Below are positions 26,373 through 34,714 of a DNA stretch of 64,000 nt, in pieces. Each line of letters starts with the position of its first letter. Within the stretch, counting starts at the first letter, position 1. The notes under the pieces were generated by a model. The model made no database searches and was not told the origin of the DNA. It saw only the letters and a list, made by a program, of their open reading frames with translations. The stretch comes from Paenibacillus_AA sp045062745 (GTDB taxonomy: Bacteria; Bacillota; Bacilli; Paenibacillales; NBRC-103111), in contig NZ_JBJGED010000012.1 of assembly GCF_045062745.1 (NCBI RefSeq), forward strand, positions 1 through 64,000, written 5' to 3'. A program made the translations under genes and the position numbers.

Positions 26373-27395
26373 ATGAAGATTCTAATCATGGCCGGAGGGA
26401 AGGGCACGCGCTTTTGGCCGAGAAGCGTGTCGGGCAAACCAAAGCAGTTCCTGGCCCTGACCGGAACCGAAACAATGATTCAACTCACCTATCGGAGGTT
26501 CCTCAAGTGGCTTCCGCAAACATCCGTCTACGTCGTGGCTCCGGTGTCTTACTTGGACATGATCGCTGAGCAGCTGCCTGAATTGAACCGAGAGCAAATC
26601 ATTGTGGAGCCGGAGCAGAGGGACACAGGCCCCTGCATCGCCCTGGCGGCGATGCACTTTCTGAGCGGCGGACAGGATGAGGTGCTCGTGACAACCCCCT
26701 CGGATCAATACATTCCGGAAGACGGTCCGCTCCTGGAAGCTCTGAAGCTGGCGGAGGAGACGGCGAACGCCGGCCGCAACATCGTCACCCTCGGTATCGT
26801 GCCTACTCGGCCGGAGACCGGGTACGGGTATATCGAGGCGGAGGAGGAGGGCCGGGAGGCGAGGCCCGTCAAAGTCCGATCGTTCGTGGAGAAGCCTACT
26901 CTGGACAAAGCCGAGAAGCTTTTCACACAGTCGAACATGTACTGGAACAGCGGCATTTTTATATGGAAACCGTCGACGATCGCCCATTACATGCAGCTCC
27001 ATCAGCCCCGGCTGTGGGAGCTCTTGAACCGGGATCCCGCGCATCCGGAGCTGGTCTACGGCAAAGTCCCGAAGCTTTCCGTCGATTACGCCATCCTTGA
27101 GAAGGCTGAAGCCATTTATACGATCCCCGTGTCGTTTCCGTGGGACGACGTCGGCACGTGGACCTCGCTCGAGCGCATATTCCCGCCCGATTCCGAAGGG
27201 AACGTCTCGATGGGGCACGTGCATACGCTCGCCACATCGAACAGCATTCTGTTCTCCGAGCACTTGCAGTCGGTTGTGATCGGGGTGCGGGACCTTATCG
27301 TCGTCTCCACGGAGGCAGGGCTGTTGATCTGCCATAAGTCCATGGAGCAGCAAATCAAGGACGTTATACATGCACTGGAGCACAAGGAGGAATAG
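26373..27395 (+). CDS. manC: Mannose-1-phosphate guanylyltransferase
   Basis: 340 residues; makes GDP-mannose from GTP and mannose-1-phosphate. Signatures are MAGGKGTRFWPRS (nucleotide loop), PKQFLALTG, EPEQRDTGPCIALAA, TTPSDQYIP and SFVEKPT, with MYWNSGIFIWK after. It is the single-domain form without the C-terminal phosphomannose isomerase. ATG 26373 with AGGAGG 8 bp upstream is preferred to GTG 26343. It begins the GDP-fucose branch with gmd two bases downstream. Confidence 0.94.
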   Translation: MKILIMAGGKGTRFWPRSVSGKPKQFLALTGTETMIQLTYRRFLKWLPQTSVYVVAPVSYLDMIAEQLPELNREQIIVEPEQRDTGPCIALAAMHFLSGGQDEVLVTTPSDQYIPEDGPLLEALKLAEETANAGRNIVTLGIVPTRPETGYGYIEAEEEGREARPVKVRSFVEKPTLDKAEKLFTQSNMYWNSGIFIWKPSTIAHYMQLHQPRLWELLNRDPAHPELVYGKVPKLSVDYAILEKAEAIYTIPVSFPWDDVGTWTSLERIFPPDSEGNVSMGHVHTLATSNSILFSEHLQSVVIGVRDLIVVSTEAGLLICHKSMEQQIKDVIHALEHKEE

Positions 27396-27397
27396 CG

Positions 27398-28348
27398 ATG
27401 ACAAAAGCGTTGGTCACCGGCATCTCGGGATTCGTCGGCAGCCATATGGCGGAATTCCTGCTCGAGAGGGATATCGAGGTGGTCGGGACGATCCGGATGA
27501 GAAGCCGAATGGACCATATTAAGAATTTGAAGGATGTGCAATTGGTGGAATGCGAGCTGCGCGATCCGTTCTCGGTAGAGAAGCTCATCCAAGAAGCGAA
27601 GCCGGATTTGATCTTCCATCTGGCTGCCCAGAGCTTCGTTCCGACGTCCTGGAATTCCCCGATGGACACGATCTACAACAACATCGCCGGCCAGGTCAAC
27701 ATTATGGAAGCGGTCCGCCATATCAACTTGGATTGCAAGATCCAAGTGGCATGCTCCAGCGAGCAATACGGGCATGTCGAGCCGGACGAGGTGCCGATCA
27801 AGGAGACGAATCCGCTCCGGCCGCTGAGCCCTTACGCCGTCAGCAAGGTGGCTCAGGATTACTTGGGCTATCAGTACTACAAGAGCTACGGACTGCATAT
27901 CATTCCGACCCGCACGTTCAACCACACCGGCCCGCGCCGGGGCGAGAACTTCGTAACATCGAACTTCGCCAAGCAGATCGCGGAGATCGAGAAGGGGAAG
28001 AAGCCGCCGATTCTGTATGTAGGCAACCTGCAAGCCAAACGGGACTTCACCGATGTAAGGGACGTCGTTCGCGCCTATCATCTCGCACTGGAGAAGGGCG
28101 AGCCGGGGACTACGTACAATATCGCCTCCGGAACCTGCTATACGATTCAGGAAATGCTGAATCTGCTCCTCTCCTTCAGTTCCATTCAGATCGAGATCCA
28201 GGAGGATCCCGCGCGCCTTCGTCCATCGGATGTGGAGATCTTGCTGGGCGATTACACGAAGTTTCATGAGAGGACCGGATGGAAGCCGGAAATTCCTTTC
28301 GACCAAACGATGAAAGATTTGCTCGATTATTGGAGAGCGCGGGTCTAG
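27398..28348 (+). CDS. gmd: GDP-mannose 4,6-dehydratase
   Basis: 316 residues; dehydrates GDP-mannose to GDP-4-keto-6-deoxymannose. It has VTGISGFVGSHMAEFL, HLAAQSFVPTSW, CSSEQYGHVEPDEVP, YAVSK and the typical THTGPRR-type segment FNHTGPRRGENFV. A dedicated GDP-D-rhamnose reductase (Rmd) is not seen, whereas fcl is, so GDP-L-fucose is the expected product. Start is 2 bp after manC with AAGGAGG upstream. Confidence 0.92.
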   Translation: MTKALVTGISGFVGSHMAEFLLERDIEVVGTIRMRSRMDHIKNLKDVQLVECELRDPFSVEKLIQEAKPDLIFHLAAQSFVPTSWNSPMDTIYNNIAGQVNIMEAVRHINLDCKIQVACSSEQYGHVEPDEVPIKETNPLRPLSPYAVSKVAQDYLGYQYYKSYGLHIIPTRTFNHTGPRRGENFVTSNFAKQIAEIEKGKKPPILYVGNLQAKRDFTDVRDVVRAYHLALEKGEPGTTYNIASGTCYTIQEMLNLLLSFSSIQIEIQEDPARLRPSDVEILLGDYTKFHERTGWKPEIPFDQTMKDLLDYWRARV

Positions 28349-28411
28349 CGCTCCTCCATATATGGAGCTTGGAGGCGGCCCGCTCATTCCACGGAGAAAG
28401 GGGAGAAGCTG

Positions 28412-29785
28412 ATGAGGCGCAAGGTGACCGCGAGGCGAAAAAAGAAGCAACGCGCTATTGCACGAAATGCACGCAAACGTGCGATTTCGCGAAAAGCGCT
28501 TAGAAAAAAACGGCACCTGATCGGACGCAGCAATGCAAGAAGGAACTCTCAACAAAGGAAACCTCAAAGTAGGAAACGGCTGATACGCGCAGTTAAAAAA
28601 AATCACCTCAGAAAAAAGCTGAGAGCCCGCCGCAGAAGAACAAGACACGTCTCTGCTCCCGTTCCGGTGCCTCAACCGCTCGCGACCGGGGTGAATCTGG
28701 TCGCCTTCAACCGGGCGGAGATCGGCATCGGCGAATCCGGCCGGCTGGCGGCGAGGGCGCTCGCCACAACGGACGTTCCGTTCGGCATCATTAACTTCCC
28801 GATGATCGTGGCGCCCGGAATGGATGATCGGACTTGGGTTCATAAGGAGATGCCCGATCCGATCTACAAGGTGAATTTGTTCCATATGAACGCGGACAGC
28901 ATGCAGCAGGCGTATCAGCATTTCGGCCCCCGCCTGTTCGGCGGCAGGTACAACATCGGGTACTGGCACTGGGAGCTTCCCGACTTTCCGGAGAAGGATA
29001 TCGCCTCCTTCGCCTTCGTGAACGAGATCTGGGTGCCGACTACGTTCGTCCTGGAGAGCGTCAGGCGCAAATCGCCCGTTCCGGTTCTTAAAATTCCCCA
29101 CGGCATCGAAGTTCAAGTGATCCCGGAGTTGACCCGGGAGACGTTCCAGCTCCCCCGGGACCGGTTCTTGTTCTATACGATGTACGACGTGCAAAGCTTC
29201 CAAGCGCGGAAAAATCCGCAAGGGGTACTCGAGGCGTTCAAACGGGCGTTCTCCCGGCACGATCCGAGCGTCGGGCTCGTAATCAAGCTGAACAATTCCG
29301 TCTTCAGTTCGCAAGACAGCGAGCTGCTGCATCGAATGATCGACGGGTACCCCAATATTTATATAATCGACCGGATTATGAACCGGCTGGAAGTCAACTC
29401 GCTCTTGAATTTGATCGATTGCTACGTCGCGCTTCACCGCTCAGAAGGGTTCGGCCTCGGGTTTGCGGAAGCGATGTATCTGGGCAAGCCGGTGATCGGA
29501 ACGAACTGGTCCGGCAATACCGATTTTATGAACTCCGCCAACTCTTGCCCGGTCGATTACCACTTTACGAGCGTAGGCAAGAATTATGGCCCCTATCAAG
29601 CCTATCAGACCTGGGCGGAGCCGAGCGTGGATCATGCCGCCGGCTATATGAGGGAGCTGGTCCTCAATCCGGGATGGCGCCGGCAGATCGCCCTGAACGG
29701 ATTCAATACGATCCGAAACGAATATTCGCCTCAGCTCGTCGGGCAGCAGATGAAGGAGCGGCTCATGCAGCTCGGCTTGATCTAA
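28412..29785 (+). CDS. GT4-like glycosyltransferase with an 80-residue Lys/Arg-rich tail
   Basis: 457 residues. Residues 1-80 are about half Lys and Arg (for example RRKVTARRKKKQR and KKLRARRRRTRH), the longest such tail here. The rest is a GT-B enzyme: GIGESGRLAARAL, NIGYWHWELPDF, VWVPT-like segment EIWVPTTFVLES, PHGIEV, and the donor site LHRSEGFGLGFAEAMYLGKPVIGT. Family 4 enzymes transfer sugars from nucleotide donors; substrate unknown. It follows gmd, has AAAGGGGA upstream and ends at a strong terminator. The tail could bind polyanions or direct the enzyme to the forespore surface (inference). Confidence 0.87.
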   Translation: MRRKVTARRKKKQRAIARNARKRAISRKALRKKRHLIGRSNARRNSQQRKPQSRKRLIRAVKKNHLRKKLRARRRRTRHVSAPVPVPQPLATGVNLVAFNRAEIGIGESGRLAARALATTDVPFGIINFPMIVAPGMDDRTWVHKEMPDPIYKVNLFHMNADSMQQAYQHFGPRLFGGRYNIGYWHWELPDFPEKDIASFAFVNEIWVPTTFVLESVRRKSPVPVLKIPHGIEVQVIPELTRETFQLPRDRFLFYTMYDVQSFQARKNPQGVLEAFKRAFSRHDPSVGLVIKLNNSVFSSQDSELLHRMIDGYPNIYIIDRIMNRLEVNSLLNLIDCYVALHRSEGFGLGFAEAMYLGKPVIGTNWSGNTDFMNSANSCPVDYHFTSVGKNYGPYQAYQTWAEPSVDHAAGYMRELVLNPGWRRQIALNGFNTIRNEYSPQLVGQQMKERLMQLGLI

Positions 29786-29800
29786 TCTCGTGCCAGGTGA

Positions 29801-29844
29801 GCAGCATGCGGTTGGCCTAACGGCGACAATCATGCTGTTTTTTT
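29801..29844 (+). terminator. Rho-independent terminator of manC-gmd operon
   Basis: CAGCATG (29802-29808) pairs with CATGCTG (29831-29837), enclosing a secondary structure, followed by seven T. Confidence 0.75.
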
Positions 29845-29896
29845 ATAAACCTGGGGCCCCCGCAAAGGGGCTCTGCCCTGGAATAAACTTCAAAGG

Positions 29897-29920
29897 CCCA
29901 CATCACTTTGTGGGGTTATT
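29897..29920. terminator. Short two-way stem-loop
   Basis: CCCACA and TGTGGG flank TCACTT. It lies next to the stop codon of the minus-strand double DUF4214 gene and probably ends its transcript. Confidence 0.45.
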
Positions 29921-30408
29921 TAAAACTGCAACGCATGCTGGATGAACCTTCGGCCGAGCGTATCCGGAGCGGCATGCACGAGCTGCCGGAACTCCTCCGA
30001 CGCCATGAAGTCGGCGGCCAATGCGACCGGATCATACCCGTGCTGCAGCCGCTGAAGGTGGCCTTGAAACCCCCCCGGATCCGGCATGCGGGTGAGCAGC
30101 TCGACGTAGTAATGATGCACGATATGCGCCGGAGGCAGCGTGAGCAGATGCCGGAGCTTATTGGCAATGGTCGGCATCTCGTGCAGAACCGGCGGCCCGT
30201 AGTAGATGGCGCGCGCCTCAACACCCTGGATCAACCCACTTAACATCTCTATTCTAGTCATCCCGGCTGCTAGGAGTCCCATATGGGCGTGCAAGCTTCC
30301 CGGATCCGCCTCGCGATGCAGAATATAACGGAAGAGCGATTGGATGAACGCTTCGTCAGGCTTGTTGTAGGCAAGGTAGACCAGTTGCAAAATCTTCAAG
30401 GCTGTCAC
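29920..30408 (-). CDS. Double DUF4214 protein (minus strand)
   Basis: 162 residues formed by two DUF4214-type domains and no enzyme: the first near 1-68 (SLFRYILHREADPGSL, GMTRIEML) and the second near 80-145 (HHYYVELLTRMPDPGGFQGH, ADFMASEEF). The GTG start is preceded by AAGGGCGG. It is divergent from a second double DUF4214 gene at 30643. Two non-enzymatic tandem-module proteins back to back look like scaffold or adaptor components (inference). Confidence 0.8.
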   Translation of the reverse strand: MTALKILQLVYLAYNKPDEAFIQSLFRYILHREADPGSLHAHMGLLAAGMTRIEMLSGLIQGVEARAIYYGPPVLHEMPTIANKLRHLLTLPPAHIVHHYYVELLTRMPDPGGFQGHLQRLQHGYDPVALAADFMASEEFRQLVHAAPDTLGRRFIQHALQF

Positions 30409-30455
30409 CGCCCTTGTGTGGGATCAACAGGAAGAGGTATACGTTTCTAGAATAC

Positions 30456-30464
30456 TAGTGTATG
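30456..30464 (-). promoter_or_regulatory. Sigma-K/E-like -10 element
   Basis: The minus strand reads CATACACTA (fits CATANNNTA; 7 of 8 with CATACAAT), about 48 bp upstream of the GTG of the minus-strand double DUF4214 gene. It is the same 9-mer as at 26185-26193. No clear -35. Confidence 0.4.
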
Positions 30465-30495
30465 TATTCGATAGAAAATGGCTTGGACATCTGAA

Positions 30496-30538
30496 CCTCT
30501 AGCAACCGTGGAAGTTTCGATCAGATGCTTGCTAGAGG
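30496..30538. promoter_or_regulatory. Inverted repeat in the divergent leader
   Basis: CCTCTAGCAA (30496-30505) and TTGCTAGAGG (30529-30538) form a perfect 10-bp inverted repeat with a 23-base spacer between two divergent DUF4214 genes. It may be an operator or an RNA hairpin; a second small stem (CGGAGG / CCTCCG) lies near 30582-30600. Confidence 0.4.
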
Positions 30539-30642
30539 CCGGTTCTTCCGAAATTGGACGACTTGCCCGTGTGACCTGCGGAGGAACAATCCGCCTCCGG
30601 TCATATATTGTTCATAGACTGCCTGGGAAAGGATGCGTGGCC

Positions 30643-31101
30643 GTGAGTACATTCGAGAACATCGTCAATATCGTCAGTGCACCCGACCCTGCCGAGTTCG
30701 TGCGGGGCGTTTACCGGGAGCTGCTGCAGCGGGAAGCGGAGCCCGCAGGGTTAAGCGGTCATCTGGAGCTGATGCATGGGGGAACGACACGGCTGCAAGT
30801 TATTGCCGGAATCATGCTCAGTGCGGAATACCGCTCGGTCCTGAACAGCGGGGCGCCTTCCCAGTATCCGGGTCCTACGCTGCATGACCGGATCCGACAC
30901 TTGACCGGCGGCTCGTACGCGCATTACGTAGTCAACTTGTATCAGGAGATGCTGGGCCGGGCTTGCGGTCCGCAGGAACGCATCATGCTGCTTGCACACT
31001 TAATGAGGGGCCATGACCGTCTCTTCATGCTCAGCGAGGTGCTGCGGGCGCCCGAATTTATCGAGAAGCTGCGGACCCGCGTTCCCCACATCCCTATCTA
31101 G
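30643..31101 (+). CDS. Double DUF4214 protein (plus strand)
   Basis: 152 residues with two DUF4214-type domains: RGVYRELLQREAEPAGLSGH near residue 25, and VVNLYQEMLGRACGPQERI with APEFIEKL towards the end. The second copy has lost the Asp-Pro-Gly signature. GTG 30643 lies about 9 bp after GGGAAAGGA; upstream starts (GTG 30637, or ATG 30478 giving 207 residues) are less likely. It is followed 45 bp later by an FkbM methyltransferase. Confidence 0.75.
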   Translation: MSTFENIVNIVSAPDPAEFVRGVYRELLQREAEPAGLSGHLELMHGGTTRLQVIAGIMLSAEYRSVLNSGAPSQYPGPTLHDRIRHLTGGSYAHYVVNLYQEMLGRACGPQERIMLLAHLMRGHDRLFMLSEVLRAPEFIEKLRTRVPHIPI

Positions 31102-31146
31102 GAAGCCGTGCCGGCTCATGCTGCCGCGGTGCGAGGAGGTCGACGC

Positions 31147-31737
31147 ATGAAATTATCTCAAGATAACGAGGAATTGTTCCATGGCATTGGCCCGGGCGAT
31201 GTAGCGATCGATTGCGGAGCGAACATCGGAGTAGTTACCCAGAAGCTTGCAGACCTGGGGGCTTTCGTGTTCGCGTTCGAACCGAACCCGAGCGCGTTCG
31301 CTTACTTGAGCAACCGGTTCGCCGCTTATCCGAATGTGTTCTGCATCAACAAGGGCGTCTGGGACCGCAACAGCAGCATGCGATTATACCACTTCGTGGA
31401 AGCGCATCTGGACCCGCTCCGGTACTCCTACGCCTCCTCCATCTTCGACACCAATCCGATCGTGAACACGGGGAATTACACCGATATCGAAGTCGTTGAT
31501 TTGTGCGAAATCGTGGAAGCCCTGGATCAGCGCATCAAATTCCTCAAGGTCGATATCGAGGGCGCGGAGTTCGAGTTGATCGAGAAGCTCATCACGTCGA
31601 ACATGTACCGGTATATCGACTTGACGCTCGTGGAGACGCACGAGGGGCTCGTCCAGAATCCGGTGGAGAAGATGGCCCGGCTCCACAGCCTGATGCAGGA
31701 ACGGAACATTACGAACATCAACTTGAATTGGAATTGA
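31147..31737 (+). CDS. FkbM-family methyltransferase (3)
   Basis: 196 residues. Motifs are DVAIDCGANIGVVTQKLADLG (SAM loop), FAFEPNPSAFAYL, INKGVWD and FLKVDIEGAEFELIEKLI, all typical of FkbM O-methyltransferases. AGGAGG precedes the ATG. It is probably cotranscribed with the preceding double DUF4214 gene, which might tether it in trans (inference). It ends before a strong two-way terminator. Confidence 0.9.
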   Translation: MKLSQDNEELFHGIGPGDVAIDCGANIGVVTQKLADLGAFVFAFEPNPSAFAYLSNRFAAYPNVFCINKGVWDRNSSMRLYHFVEAHLDPLRYSYASSIFDTNPIVNTGNYTDIEVVDLCEIVEALDQRIKFLKVDIEGAEFELIEKLITSNMYRYIDLTLVETHEGLVQNPVEKMARLHSLMQERNITNINLNWN

Positions 31738-31754
31738 CCTTGGTCGAAGACAAA

Positions 31755-31795
31755 ACACCCCCCAGCCTGCAAGATAAGGTCGGGGGGTGTATTCA
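31755..31795. terminator. Two-way rho-independent terminator
   Basis: ACACCCCCC (31755-31763) pairs with GGGGGGTGT (31782-31790). On the minus strand TTTTGTCTT follows, so it mainly ends the minus-strand gene, but it also follows the FkbM gene. Confidence 0.85.
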
Positions 31796-32602
31796 TACAC
31801 GAATCCATTGGCGGGTTGGGTAGTGGAAGACGGCCATCCCGTCGCTAATTGTTGGCGTCATATGAAAGTAGGGCATATACATTTTGGCGCGGCCCTGAAA
31901 ATGAAGCGAGTTTAGCTTAATGAACGAATTGGAATCCATTCGCCGGCTATAGAGCGTATCGCCGGACAAGTACACTTTTCTTAGACCGTCCATCATTTCA
32001 AAATCGTAGTATTGGACATTGATATTGGAATCGAAATAGGAGTCGCTGAAAAGTCCGTGGCGGGTGTCGGTATAAAGGTGGCTGATGACCATATCCGAGA
32101 GGGCCGGCTGGCCGATCTCGTAAGTGAACCGGACCAGACCGCGGAAGACATCGGGGTCGTCGAAGCCGATCAAGATCAGATTGCAGAACGCCTCCAAGGA
32201 TTCGAGGTCGCAGATCGACGTCCACGTGAATTCGAACGTGAATTGCTGGAACTCTGGATTGTTCACATCGGTATATAACAAAACATCCGAATCCAAGTAA
32301 CAGCATTTGGCGAGCTTATGATGCCGCATGAATTCCCGCAAAATGAGCCAGCGTTGGAAGCAAAACAAGTTGTAGTTGTAATCGTTCTCGCTGACATGCT
32401 TGTATGTCGTCGCCAGCTGTCTCGCGTCGTGCATGAAATTTTCCATCCGGGTGTGGTGCACCAGGTGCGAGCCCAGGACGGCATTGTCCTCGGTCCCGAT
32501 CAGCACGACGGTCGATTGCGGATTGCTCCGCTTGGCCTGATGCAGGCTGTAGATCAAATATTCCTCATAGTTTTGATGGATAAATACAATCGGCATAGCC
32601 AC
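31793..32602 (-). CDS. Putative GT-A-type glycosyltransferase
   Basis: About 269 residues. I do not recognise the family with certainty. The segment CCYLDSDVLLYTDV looks like the DxD metal-binding site of GT-A glycosyltransferases, preceded by IFIHQN-like MPIVFIHQNYEEYLIYSL and VVLIGTEDN. There is no signal peptide. GTG 32602 has AAGGAGGG about 10 bases upstream; ATG 32596 and an upstream start at 32644 are alternatives. It lies within the glycan island, divergent from the CDP-sugar genes. Confidence 0.65.
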   Translation of the reverse strand: MAMPIVFIHQNYEEYLIYSLHQAKRSNPQSTVVLIGTEDNAVLGSHLVHHTRMENFMHDARQLATTYKHVSENDYNYNLFCFQRWLILREFMRHHKLAKCCYLDSDVLLYTDVNNPEFQQFTFEFTWTSICDLESLEAFCNLILIGFDDPDVFRGLVRFTYEIGQPALSDMVISHLYTDTRHGLFSDSYFDSNINVQYYDFEMMDGLRKVYLSGDTLYSRRMDSNSFIKLNSLHFQGRAKMYMPYFHMTPTISDGMAVFHYPTRQWIRV

Positions 32603-32654
32603 TAGAAGCGTCCCTCCTTCAGCCGCATCGATCCGACGCCGCAATAGTTTCTAC

Positions 32655-32663
32655 TAAGGTATG
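32655..32663 (-). promoter_or_regulatory. Sigma-K-like -10 element
   Basis: The minus strand reads CATACCTTA, matching CATANNNTA, about 53 bp upstream of the putative glycosyltransferase start. No -35 of confidence. Confidence 0.35.
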
Positions 32664-32757
32664 TCCGAAAGAAGGTTCCGAAACGGCCCTTGTACAGGAG
32701 ACTTGCCTATTTTGCGTGGACATGTGGAATTCGTGGATACGCGGTTATCCCCCGGCT

Positions 32758-32765
32758 CATACGAT
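32758..32765 (+). promoter_or_regulatory. Sigma-E-like -10 element before the CDP-sugar operon
   Basis: CATACGAT matches 7 of 8 bases of the sigma-E -10 CATACAAT; GATAC at 32736-32740 keeps an ATA core but at long spacing. The start codon is 57 bp downstream. Confidence 0.35.
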
Positions 32766-32822
32766 GTAGGAGCTAGTCAGCAATCCTAGGACAACAGTTC
32801 ATGTCCAGTTGGGTGGGAAACG

Positions 32823-33938
32823 ATGATCGACCAAGCGTTCTGGAACGGAAAACGAGTGTTTGTAACAGGGCATACGGGGTTTAAGGGCGCCTGGCTCAGT
32901 CTATGGCTCCACTCACTTAGGGCGGAGGTGACGGGCTTCGCTTTGCCCCCTCCGACAAAACCAAGCTTGTATGAGATTGGCGGGCTATCCGGAATCGTCC
33001 GCTCCACCGTCGGCGACATACGTTTGAGGGACCAACTGCAGGAAGCGGTCAGGCAGGCGAAGCCCGACATCGTCATTCATATGGCCGCACAGCCGCTGGT
33101 GCGGGCCTCGTACCGGGCGCCTGTGGAGACTTACGAGACGAATGTGATGGGAACGGTCCATCTGCTGGATGCCGTCCGTACCGCCGTTGCCGATGGAATC
33201 GCCATTCGAGCCGTCCTGAACGTCACTACGGACAAATGCTACGAGAACCGCGAATGGCATTGGGGATACCGGGAGCAAGACGCGCTCGGCGGGTATGACC
33301 CTTATTCGAACAGCAAAGCGTGCTCCGAACTTGTGACCGCTTCGTACCGGAGCTCTTTTTTCGGCGAGAGCGCGGAGCCGGACGGGGGGCTGCCGGTGGC
33401 GATCGCGACGGCCCGTGCGGGGAACGTCATAGGGGGAGGGGACTGGGCCGCGGACCGGCTTATTCCCGACAGCATGAAGGCATTGTTAAATGGGCAACCG
33501 ATCGTTGTCCGTCACCCTAGCTCCATCCGGCCGTGGCAGCATGTGCTGGAGCCGCTAAGCGGCTACCTGCAGTTGCTGCAGCACATGGTCCGGGATCCGA
33601 AGCGGTACAGTGAATCCTGGAACTTCGGTCCGGACGATGCCGATGCGAAGCCGGTCGAGTGGATCGTGCAGCACCTATGTACGGCATGGGGTGAGGGAGC
33701 CGCGTACGAGATCCAGCCGGTACCGGACCGATCCCCCCATGAAGCCCGCTATCTGAAGCTCGATTGCTCCAAAGCGAAGCAGGAGCTCGGCTGGGCGCCG
33801 AGATGGAGGCTGCTTCAGGCGATCGAGCAGATCGTCCGCTGGAATAAGGCTTACCGGGACGGGCAGGACATGCGGGCCGTGTGTCTGGAGCAGATCCGGC
33901 AGTACAACGGCGAAACGCTAAAGGAGGATGGCGGGTGA
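32823..33938 (+). CDS. rfbG: CDP-glucose 4,6-dehydratase
   Basis: 371 residues; converts CDP-glucose to CDP-4-keto-6-deoxyglucose with bound NAD. Diagnostic features are VFVTGHTGFKGAWLSLWL (the HTGFKG loop), HMAAQPLVRASYRAPVETYE, VTTDKCYENREWHWGYRE, YSNSKACSE and ARAGNVIGGGDWA. These distinguish it from the dTDP and GDP dehydratases here. It overlaps the downstream cytidylyltransferase, so the two first steps are coupled. Confidence 0.94.
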   Translation: MIDQAFWNGKRVFVTGHTGFKGAWLSLWLHSLRAEVTGFALPPPTKPSLYEIGGLSGIVRSTVGDIRLRDQLQEAVRQAKPDIVIHMAAQPLVRASYRAPVETYETNVMGTVHLLDAVRTAVADGIAIRAVLNVTTDKCYENREWHWGYREQDALGGYDPYSNSKACSELVTASYRSSFFGESAEPDGGLPVAIATARAGNVIGGGDWAADRLIPDSMKALLNGQPIVVRHPSSIRPWQHVLEPLSGYLQLLQHMVRDPKRYSESWNFGPDDADAKPVEWIVQHLCTAWGEGAAYEIQPVPDRSPHEARYLKLDCSKAKQELGWAPRWRLLQAIEQIVRWNKAYRDGQDMRAVCLEQIRQYNGETLKEDGG

Positions 33939-34714
33939 AAGTAGTCATTTTGGCGGGCGGTTATGGCACGAGAATCAGCGAAGAGTCCCATCTGAAGCCG
34001 AAGCCTATGATTGAAATCGGCGAGAAGCCGCTCCTCTGCCATATCATGTCGATTTATTCCCATTACGGCTTCAACGATTTCATCATTTGCCTGGGTTACA
34101 AGGGCTATGTGATCAAAGAATATTTCGCCCACTATTTTCTTTACAAGTCCGACGTAACGTTCGACTTCAGGGTCTCCGGCGAGGAGCAGATGACCGTGCA
34201 TCACCAGGCGGCGGAGCCTTGGAAGGTGACGCTCATCGATACGGGCAAAGACACGATGACAGGGGGAAGAGTGAAGCGAATTAGGCCTTATATCGGAGAC
34301 GAACCGTTCATGCTGACATACGGGGACGGCGTCTCCAGCGTGAATATCCGGGAGCTGGTCGAATTCCACCAGGCCCACGGCAAGCTGGCGACCGTAACCG
34401 CGACCCAGCCGACGGGAAGGTTCGGGGCGCTAAGCTTAACGGACGACGATACCGTAGCCGGCTTCCAGGAGAAGCCGAAAGGGGACCGGAACTGGATCAA
34501 CGCGGGATTTTTCGTGTTGAACCCCGGCGTGTTCGACTACATTGCCGGCGATGCGACCGAATTCGAGAAGGAGCCGCTCGAGCGGCTTAGCCGCGACCGT
34601 CAGCTGAAGGCGTTCAAGCATACCGGGTTCTGGCAGCCGATGGATACGCTGCGCGACAAAAATTACTTGGAACAGCTCTGGAAATCGAATCAGGCCGAGT
34701 GGAAGTACGGGTGA
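33935..34714 (+). CDS. rfbF: Glucose-1-phosphate cytidylyltransferase
   Basis: 259 residues; makes CDP-glucose from CTP and glucose-1-phosphate. It has VVILAGGYGTRISEESHLKPKPM, EIGEKPLLCHIM, GYKGYVIKEYF, MLTYGDGVS at the metal site and GFQEKPKGD, as in RfbF. The GTG overlaps the rfbG stop, with AAAGGAGG upstream. Gene order is dehydratase before transferase. Confidence 0.94.
   Translation: MKVVILAGGYGTRISEESHLKPKPMIEIGEKPLLCHIMSIYSHYGFNDFIICLGYKGYVIKEYFAHYFLYKSDVTFDFRVSGEEQMTVHHQAAEPWKVTLIDTGKDTMTGGRVKRIRPYIGDEPFMLTYGDGVSSVNIRELVEFHQAHGKLATVTATQPTGRFGALSLTDDDTVAGFQEKPKGDRNWINAGFFVLNPGVFDYIAGDATEFEKEPLERLSRDRQLKAFKHTGFWQPMDTLRDKNYLEQLWKSNQAEWKYG

Noticed and set aside
27116..29437. 773-codon open frame on the minus strand
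   Set aside because: It is opposite manC, gmd and the GT4-like gene, all clear; the translation has no domain signature.
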